Shown here piece by piece: positions 12,501 through 23,100 of a stretch of 64,000 bases of DNA (position 1 is its first letter; the number at the start of each line of letters is the position of its first letter). Under the pieces are notes generated by a model. That model was not told where the DNA came from. It saw only the letters and a program-made list of their open reading frames with translations, and ran no database searches. The stretch is from assembly GCF_047948215.1 (NCBI RefSeq), contig NC_134461.1:85370245-85434244 (forward strand), in the 5' to 3' direction. Source of the DNA: Lycorma delicatula. Lineage: Eukaryota > Arthropoda > Insecta > Hemiptera > Fulgoridae. The position numbers and the translations under genes were made by a program.

Positions 12501-15500
12501 CCCCCTCTTCCTCAAGCTTCTCTAAATTCCACCGATTCATCTGACAACTTTTCTTCAGGTTTTTAAACCCCAATCTACATTTCATTATCACCAAAATATG
12601 GTCGCTATCAATGTCTGCTCCAGGGTAAGTTTTGCAGTCAACGAGTTGATTTCTAAATCTTTGCTTAACCATGATATAATCTATCTGATACCTTGCAGTA
12701 TCGCCTGGCTTTTTCCAAGTGTATATTCTTCTATTATGATTTTTAAATTGGGTGTTGGCAATTACTAAATTATACTTCGTGCAAAACTCTATAAGTCGGT
12801 CCCCTCTTTCATTCCTTTTGCCCAGCCCGTATTCCCCCACTATATTTCCTTCCTTGCCTTTTCCAATGCTTGCATTCCAATCTCCAACTATTATTAAATT
12901 TTCATCTCCTTTTACGTGTTTAATTGCTTCATCAATCTCTTCGTATACACACTCTACCTCATCATCATCATGGGCGCTTGTAGGCATATAAACGTTAACA
13001 ATCGTTGTCGGTTTAGGTTTTGATTTTATCCTTATTACAATGATTCTATCGCTATGCATTTTGAAATACTCCACTCTCCTCCCTATCTTCTTGTTCATCA
13101 CGAAACCTACTCCTGCCTGCCCATTATTTGACGCTGAGTTAATTACTCTAAAATCACCTGACCAAAAGTCGCCTTCCTCTTCCCACTGAACCTCACTAAT
13201 TCCTACTATATCCACATTCACCCTATCCATTTCCCTTTTTAAATTTTCTAGCCTACCAACCTTTTTTAAGCTTCTAACATTCCACGCTCCGACTCGTAGA
13301 ATGTTATTTTTTAATTTTCTGGTGACCCCTTCCTTAGTAGTCCCCACCCGGAGATCCGAACGGGGGACTATTTTACCTCCGGAATATTTTACCAAGGAAG
13401 GCGCCTCCATTATTGCTATGTGAAAATGCAGAGAGCCACATTTTCTTGGAAAAAAAGCAGCTGTAGTTTTCCATTGCTTTCAGCTGCGCAGTACTCAGAG
13501 GACTGAGTGATGTTGATACGGCCGTTTAAGTCATTGTGACTCACGCCCCTAACAACTACTGAAAGAGCTGCTGCCCTCTTTCAGGAATCATTCCTTAGTC
13601 TGGCTCTCAACAGATACCTCTCCAATATGGTTGCACCTTCGGTCCAGCTACTCTGTATCCCTGAACACTCAAGCCCCCTCACCAACGGCAAGGTCTCATG
13701 ATTCATAGAGGAGGACTTCATTTATAAAGCTATCAAAAAATGTCTAATTTTTTTTTTATTTCTCCCTACTAAAACTCTGACTCCCTTACTAAAAATGCAG
13801 AAAAATTTCTTTTTCTTATTTTAGTCTCTATTGAAGAGCATGCTAGAGTTAAAGAAAACTTTATTAATAAAGTTTATTAATAAGCTTAACCTATACGAAT
13901 ATTTTTAGAAAGAGTTTTCTTAAAATGCATTCCTCTAAAAAATATATCTTAGTTTTTTGACTCATTTAATTTTTATTATTAAAACGATTTTTCTGTATTT
14001 TTTTTTCATAACTTAAAGGGCTATTAAAATTAAAGTACCTTTGACACCTATGTTATATTCTGGATCCAAAATTAGAAGCAACTTTTTTCATTACTTTCAT
14101 AAAAGTTGTAACTTTATTTTTGTTGAATATTTCTAAACAATTTATTAAATTTTTTTTTTGTTAGGAGTCACTTCTTATATAATTTTTTGTTAAATTTTCT
14201 GTAAGAGTAAGGAAGCCCCTAAAATAAATAAAAAAAACCATTATTCAAAATTTGGGAATTTTGATGCTTTAATCTTACTTTGGTAATCATGACTTGATCG
14301 GCATAGCCAGGAAAGTCATGCAATACTTTCCCCTTTTTTTTAATCTTTTCAAATAAATGGTTTTTCTTTGTACATTGTAGATTAAAAATTAAAACTTGTA
14401 TTCAAGCTTAGTTCTAATTAACTCATCAAAAATAATTTAATGCAATTAGTCGATGTTAATCTCCTTATGATTCTTATTCATATTAAAAATCTAAGAAAGA
14501 TTTTTACAAAATATCTTTGATATGAGGGATAGAAGATAATCAAATGTTACACCCAAATCATAAATCTTTCTCCTTGCCTTCCAAGAACTAATCAAACATG
14601 AAATAAAAAAAAAAAATGTTGTGCACTAAATGTTGTTCCTAATTGAATTTAATACTTTACCTTATTTTGGAGTATAAGAAAAATTATGGTTATAATTAAT
14701 GTGCTTGCTTACCAAATTTCTCTTTCTGAGTGGAGATGATATATGAGATTATTTGTCTTCTTACAGAGAGTTTAATTATCTTGGTTTTTTATTTTAAACT
14801 CTATCCTATTTTTTGCAATGGCTGGAATACATGCTGCATAGATGACAATAATCAGAATTGTTTTCTTTGAAAATGATGATTTTCATTGCATTACTTGTCT
14901 CTGTGGTGAACAGATTGGTGTTGCAGGATTGAATATCATCTACATTTTTAAGAGCTTAGGATGCTGATATTGAATAATAATATATTATATTAGGCTCACT
15001 GAAGAAAGGAGCAAAAGAAACCACTATACTCCTGACTTTCCCTGATAATCTTGGCACATGCTACTCATTCTTAGCAATGGGTATGTAATTTTCATAAATG
15101 ACTGTTTTTCATGTCAGGTCACCTGTATCTATTTATGGCACCAAACATACACGCAGTTAAATTAAATTACTTGATTCAAACATTCTAACTAGTTATTTAA
15201 AAGGTAATTCGAAAATGTTTTTAAAAATTATCCACATTTGTTCGAATAATATTAATAATTGAAATCAATTTTAATTTTTCATATAATAATTAATAATTAT
15301 ATTAAAAAAATACTGTATTGTCTTCAACTTTATGATTTTTTTTTTGTGGGAAGGGCTTAGATTTAAGTCACTGTTATAATATCAACTTTAGATGGAGCCA
15401 GTTTCTAAAGTGTAAACTTACATCCTCCTTTAAAACAATCTTTTACAGATTAAAATGAAACTTGTTGATTTTGAAGTTTGATTTGAAATAGATTCTGTTT

Positions 15501-18500
15501 TTATATATTAATGCAACCCACTGATTTAGTGGTTAGTATTGTAGGCTATTTTACTGTAATTCTGGGTTCAGTAACTGATGTCTGTAATAATTTTTATCAT
15601 TAACAATCATTTACTTTTATAAAAAAGTTAATTATTATTAATTTTAAAAAAATAGAAGAAAATTGATATGATAAAACATGGAACTTTTTTTTTAACTATG
15701 AACACTAATAATCAATTGATAAGAAATGAAGGTTGTTAATATAATAACTCATGGAAGCTTTGTTACTCTTATTTTATTTTATTATTAGTTTTTTTTCCAT
15801 TAGGTTTTACATTCATTTGCTGTGGCTGAAAAGAAACTAAAACCAGAATGGCAAGAAATGTTCAGTGATGTGTATAGTGAAATGCCAGATCATTTGTTGT
15901 AAGTACATTAATATGGCAGTTAAATATAATAACCTGCTGATTTTTTAGGCTCAATTTCTGATATAGACGTGGAAGTTTTTTCATCTAAAACCAGATTTAT
16001 TTAATAAATAATTCACAAAATGTTGTTTGGCACTTCACAAATTGTGTAATTATTAAGAAAATAGTTTAAAAAATACAGTTATGAATTTTTTGAACTAGTG
16101 AAATTGAAAAAAAAATTATTATTAATTTTTAATCTTGACTCATTTATTAATAATTTAATTTATTAAAAAATAATATTTTATTTCTTTTAAGTAGTAATAC
16201 TTTAATTTATAAGTTTAGATTTAATTATTATTGCTCAACCACAACATTTTCTAATGAATCATATAACAACATATATAGTATTCTAGATATGCTTATTTTG
16301 AGTGTCTTTTTTATGGTAAGATTTTCATTATCTTATTTTATTTTATTTATTTTCATTATGATTCATCATTACAATTTTGATAGTAATGATGTAGAATCTG
16401 TTAAAATAAAATAAAAAATAATAATACACAAAAAAATCTCTTATTTTCACATTGGATGGTAAAAAAGGTACAGCTTCTAGGATTCTAATATAAATCCTTA
16501 GGAAAGAATTGTGGAGTTATTGCGACAATTGTGGATTGGTAGTTATTAATAGAAGAAGACCATATAGGCTTTCAAGAGAGAGAGTCTTTGTAGTAACTTT
16601 AAAATTGCAATAATCTGCATGTACAGTCCTGTTTTTAAAGTAATATTTACTATATACCAATACACTCTCTTTATATATACAGTGAGTTAAAGACTATCAT
16701 CTGTCTTTAATCATTTTTACCAGCTATTTTGTAATGAATAAAAACTGTGGTTTATCTGAAATGGATGTTTTTATTTTAAAGCCGCCATTTTGTTCTTATA
16801 ACTCCTAGAAGGTTGAAATTTTCACAGAACATTTTTAGAACCTTTGTAAAAAGTTTGTAAAGTTTCAATACAGTCAGTGGGGGAATGGGTGAGTGATAAT
16901 AAATCAAAAGTATATACCACTTCATTGGACACACTTTAAAAATGTATAATTTCCTATATAAGTTCCTTGGTCTGCTAAATCTAAAGCTACAGAACAGGAA
17001 AAAACATGATAACTTACTTTTAGGAGATATCATGGAATAACTTATTTAAAATTGTATGGTCAAAGAAGTGGTTTTTTTAAAGTATCCTAAGACACATGGT
17101 CTCATATAGCTTCCCTAAAACATATTCAAGTTTAATGAAGTTTACCTTTGATGTTTTTGTTGAATGTTTTTAATATTATAGTTTTGCAGTAGGATTATGT
17201 TGAGAAAAGATAAAATTATTTTCATATAGATGAAACCTTGTTCCTTTTTATGAGGTTGTACTGATAAAATTATGGTAATTTGTGTATTTTGGGTGCAGTA
17301 ATTTACATTTGATTATGAGGAAAACTTGATTTTCACGTGGCAAATCCTGTTTGATGTAACATTAATTTCATTTAACATTATGTGTGATAAGCAACATACA
17401 CAATCTTACATACAAATACTCATAATTACTACAAGGGAAAACTGTTTTACTTTAAAGATTATTACAAGTGTAATATTTCAATTAAGTTACATTATGATTG
17501 ATGAATGGAGAAACTATACAGAAATTATTTAACACGTTAACTGCTAATGACACCATGGCAGCATCATAAATGAGGAATTTCTCTGTGCATGAGACACCAA
17601 CTATGCATCAAGGGTAAGACATTCTTTTATCCTCTCCTACTTTTTGTCAGCAACTGATAAGGGTTTTCATTATTGTGGATTAGCTTGTTGAAATGATTCT
17701 CCAGTTTGGTTGTGTAGTTCATTTATACTTTTTTGTTATTTTACACTCGTACAGCTTAGTTCAACATAGATTGTTTTTTACAACTTCTTGGAGATTGTTT
17801 TATAGAAAATCAGGTTAGTACAATTTTTTTTAATTCTATTTGTTTTTGTGATGCTTAAAATTAACTTATTAGTAACAAAAATTATTTAGAAAATATTCTT
17901 TATTTTTTTAAAAAGTCAGAAAAAACAGAACTAAAAAAATTAATTTTTTAGTATTGGAATTTTATCTTAGTAAAGTATAAAAAAAGCCTAGTTTTCTTAT
18001 AAAATTACACAATCATAGTTTTGTTATAGTTTTATGAAATTTTTTTTGTTGTGATTTTTTTTTGACACAATTCATAACTTCAACTTTTTATTTAATCTTG
18101 AAGAAAATTTTGTGAAGAATAATTCAATTTGCCTTCATTTTTTATGTTTATTATATTTAAATTTTAATTTCATATGCAAGAAATATGTATAATTATATTT
18201 TAATTGGTTAAACTTTTTTTACATTTGAGATCTTTTAAAATTCAAAAATTAAATTAAAAAAGGAACACGATCTTATTAGCTTGCTAACAATGCTTATAAT
18301 TTTGTAATATTAATATTGCATTTTTTTACTTTAGTTTTTTGATTTTTATTTGTTTCAGAATGGAATCGCAGTCTTCCACTTCTGGAACCAGCAGCTCGCA
18401 CAAAAGAAAACTAGACAAAATTGAATCTGATGAAGAACTGGTGTGTACTGCTGGGTGTGATTGCTGGAATTTTAAAGACAATTTTGACATGACTGTTGTT

Positions 18501-20073
18501 CGGACTTGTCAGAGGAAGAGGTTGACAAAGAGGTAACCAGCAGTATTTGCCAGACCTGGATACGAAGAAATTGGCTTCCTTGGTATCTTCCCACCTGATT
18601 AACAATGTTAATCACAATGACGTCAAACTTCAATGCTCACAATGGAATGAATGTTCAACACCAGATTCTGTTGAGAGGTACCTGGTCTAAAAATAGAATT
18701 GCCTGTTGTGACACCGTTAGATTTTCGTTTTCTATTTGACATAAGCCTTTTATTGCTAATGAAAGCAATAAAAACATTACGGAGCTGTTAGGCCAATGGA
18801 CCAGGATCATCGTACAATAATATGGTTGAAAGGTGTAACATTAGAGGAAATAAAATTTTTTTGGGGAATTTTATACATGATGGGCATCATACAGATTAAT
18901 CACATAAATGACTATTGGCATACTGATTATCTTTTTATATTATAGTTTTAAACATTTTTTAAATAGAGATAGATTTTAATTATTTTAAGAAAATAGACAT
19001 TTTTTTTCTAATAAAGATGAACATAATAAAAATGACTGCCTTAAAAAATTCACGTTTTGATTGACTTTTTTAATGCTTAAAATGCTTAAAAGATGCTATA
19101 ATGCTTAAAAGATTCAAAAATGCTTAAAATTTTTACCATGATAAAAACCTTTCCTATGATGAATCAATGGTTTGTATGGAGAGATTGTTTAATTTTTAAA
19201 CAGTACATATAAAACAAAAGACAAATATGGCTTTAAATTGTGTTTTAGTTGACTACCATGGAATGGTCTTAAAAAGGGGGAAATAGTGACATGATTTAAA
19301 CTTGAAGGAGTGTGACGCAAAGTGGAGAGACAAGCGAGATGCCCTATCCATTTTGACGGAGTTTGGAGTAAAGGAGGTTACTGTTAAAAACAAAAGAGGT
19401 GTGGAAATAAAAAAACCCGTATGATACAATAAGCACATGAAAGGTGTTGATAGACAGGGTAGACAATTTACAGGATTTGAACCTGTCTATCGGCACCTTT
19501 TGTCAATAGACAGCCTGGTTATCTTCTTATCCCTCCTCTCATAAAAGACAGATTGTATAAAAAGTTGGCTGTATTCATATTTCAAATAATGCTAGTAAAT
19601 AACCACTTTTCAATAAATTTAGCAGCAATAAAATAGATCTGCATTATTTTCAGATAAAAATTTGCTGAAATTTGTTGCCAGACCTTGACGTGGCACTTAT
19701 AAAGCAGCCAAAATTAACAGAAAATCATCAGCCTGTATACCTCCCTAAAGAAGATAATGGGGGAATCGAAAATAGTGAAAACATTTTTATTAGCAAGTCA
19801 AACGCATTGAAACCAATTTTACATATTCCCACTGTCCAGATTCTCTTGGCTTATGTTTGGATCGTTACTTTAGAATGTAAAAAAATAATTATTAGAATAT
19901 AGTAAATTAATTTACAATTTGTATAATAAAATATAGTTTTCAGTAAAATACTTGTGAAAAACTTTACTAGTTTGTATAATTTTGCAAATTGTTCTAATTT
20001 TCATGAACTGTAATCTTTATAATCATATTTATGTGTTCTAATAAATGCTATCTTCTCATAACTAATGGTAGGC

Positions 20074-20128
<55 letters not shown>

Positions 20129-23100
20129 AGAAGATGAAAATTAAGGGAATGGAATGGGAAATAATGCAGAGCAAATAGAAATTAATTTTATATTGATTTT
20201 ATGATTGATTTTTGCACTAACAATTTCAGCAGCCTATAAATCTAAACAGTAGTCTTCTGTTGCTTCTAACAATATTTTAGCTAAACATTATCATGAATTT
20301 AATTTATTTTAGTGATTTTTGGTTGGTGCAATTGGAAATTTAATTGATTTGAAATTAGTTTTAATATTAATATTTTGGAATGAACATGATATCTGAAAAT
20401 TATTATGCTTTTGAGATACCTTCAATAAGATACTCTTCGTGTTTAATTGTGGTTTATTTTATTTCATGTTTTCTTAATGTTTATCATCTAGTTGGTGGAT
20501 TTTTTTTCTAGAGTTTTATTTGTTTTAGTTGCATATATAAGTAAAAAACTATGCTAAATTGTTATTGAAATAACCTAAAAATAAAAGGCAAGAGATTTCA
20601 ATATTTCCTGCAAGATGGTTGAGATGTACAAATGATATTTTTTCTGTTCTTAAAAATTCTCACATTGAAAATTTTGATAAAACATAAAGTTTCTTGGATC
20701 AGTAATTAATTAGTAAAAATAGTAAAATTATTTGTGCTGTATACAGGAAAATTACACCCATTGATAAAGCATTAATTCTTTCCATCCTACATAATATACG
20801 ATGGCAGTTTTAATGTGATGATTTACAGAATAAACAGAGTGGCACTTGATGTGGAAGTTTATTCTAGAAGAATTAATTTTGTTAATAATAATTTATATTC
20901 GCTGGCCTTACTAGAGAAATCATTTATAAGAAGTAGAATAGAATCAACAAAAAATTTAGAAATGCAGCAAAAAAACCTTATCTTAGAAGATTAAAAAAGC
21001 AGGATTGCATAAAAATTGTTGCTCTCCATATAATGAAAAGATAAAAAATATTTTTAAAAAAATCATAACTATAATCTTAACAGGAGGATATTTAGGAAAT
21101 TGGTCTCTGTCCTTGAAAATATTGAAGCTGTTGAAAGAGCATATAAATTGATTTGTAATTTGTACAAAATTGTAAATTATTTACTACAATAAGTGCAGTT
21201 AAGAAGGGTATATACAATCTAAAAGTAAGATTGATTGATACTGGAATAAAGGAGCATTTGGCTCATAATAAATAAAAAAGGCTAGAGAAATTGTATGTAG
21301 CCCAATATTGTCTGGAAATTAAGTACAAAATTAGTTTATTAAAACTAGTGTTTAAAAAATGTATTTGTGTAGGAGTTAGAAGAATTACTTTATCAGTAAT
21401 GATGCTTAAACTTCATTTTTGAACAGCAATTTTGGATCCAAATACAAAAGCCATGTAAAATTTTAAACTTATTTGAGTTTACTAGATAAATCATTGATTG
21501 CAAACAAAAAATAATCTATACAAAATTTTTAAATGCAGTAAAAACATTTAAGAAGCAGCTTTTTGTGGAAGTTTTTAATCATAAGAACATTAAGCAGTTA
21601 TCCCATCTCTTAAAATTTTGTTCATAGGAGAGGATATCTGTCTGAATGGTTAAGATTCTTGCCGACTCTGTTTCTTGAGATAAATTTTTGCCTATTCAAG
21701 CTTTGCAATAGGCATGGATTAAATTGGTGGTAGGGTTTCAATTAACCGCACATCTCAGGAATGGATGACCTTTTCTTCTTTTTTCTGTTTAGCCTCTGGA
21801 TGAATGAGGATGATGTGTATGAGTGTAAATGAAGTGTAGTCTTGTACAGTCTCAGTTCGACCAAGGAATGGTTGACCTGAGACTGTAAAAACTATATTTC
21901 ATTTACATTCATACATATCAACCTCTGAAGTAATACTTTACAGTGGTTCTGGAGGCTAAACAGAAAAGAAAGAAATAGGAATGGATTACTTGTGGTGGGT
22001 AATCTAAGTTGGAAGTTTCAGTGGTTTATGTTTTTAAGCTAAATTTATACTTTTGCCTGTGATTGTCTAAAGCTAAGAGTTGTTTATGTTTTTTATTGTT
22101 ATTCTAATTACATATTAAAAGTGTTCATTTTATGTTTTATGAATACTTTATTTGTCAATTGATATTTATTAATTTTGTTATTTTTTCTTTGTTTTTTTTT
22201 TCTTACGTGTATTTACTGATGATATTCTATAACCATTTCATTCAATTTAAGATTTTAAGTAAAATTTTTGTAAACAATTATTGAGCATTCTCTTGTTTTT
22301 TTTGAATTTAGTTTTTTATTTTATTTTAATTTTTTTTTTCTTAATGATATCACCGCATAAGCTTGAAGCTTGTGCGTGGGTTATGGAAATAGAATTTTAT
22401 AGCGTAAGAAAAATGCCAAGCCTGACTGGGATTCAAGCCCAGGATCTCCGGATGAAAGGCTGAGATACTATCACTTCGTCACGGATATTGGCAATTACTA
22501 ATTGCTGATATATTTTATATATTACTAATAATTATTTTTATGGACAGTTTGAAGATGAAGATAAACTGTCTTTTGGTTTTTAACCTTTTTGAGATGGCTT
22601 CAAAAAGGTTAAGTTAGTGTCTGAAAATGATTATTTGTTGTTAAAATTGTAAATAAGTATAATCTCTTGAGAGGCGCATCGTCCCTCTGACAGTTGATTG
22701 AACCTCCTAGCTAAATTCCCATTTTCTTTTTTATAAATCCTTGTTTCCTGTTACAATCTATAGGAATCGAAAAGTTACTGCACTGACCTTGTATAAAAAT
22801 ATACAGTGTTTTTTGAGGAGATTGGTGGAGTGATAACTTTGTCTAGGAGCTGCAAAGAAAGCCTATAGTAGCTGAGGTATCTATCAAGTAAATTTTTTTC
22901 CTCTTATGATCCAATTTATTACATATGATGCAGAAAATAATAATATTATGATCAAAACTGGATGGAAATAAAATTATGTTTAATTTTATTAATATCATTG
23001 TAACGGGCATCTCAAGAATCTTTTAATTATTTTTATTCCATCTGAAGTCTTAGTCATATAATAAAATTAGTTTTACAATTTTTTTACATATCTATGATGT

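Noticed and set aside
10364..13000. Several plus-strand open frames (for example 10364-10774, 11822-12268)
   Set aside because: Shadows of the intact 985-codon minus-strand LINE ORF.
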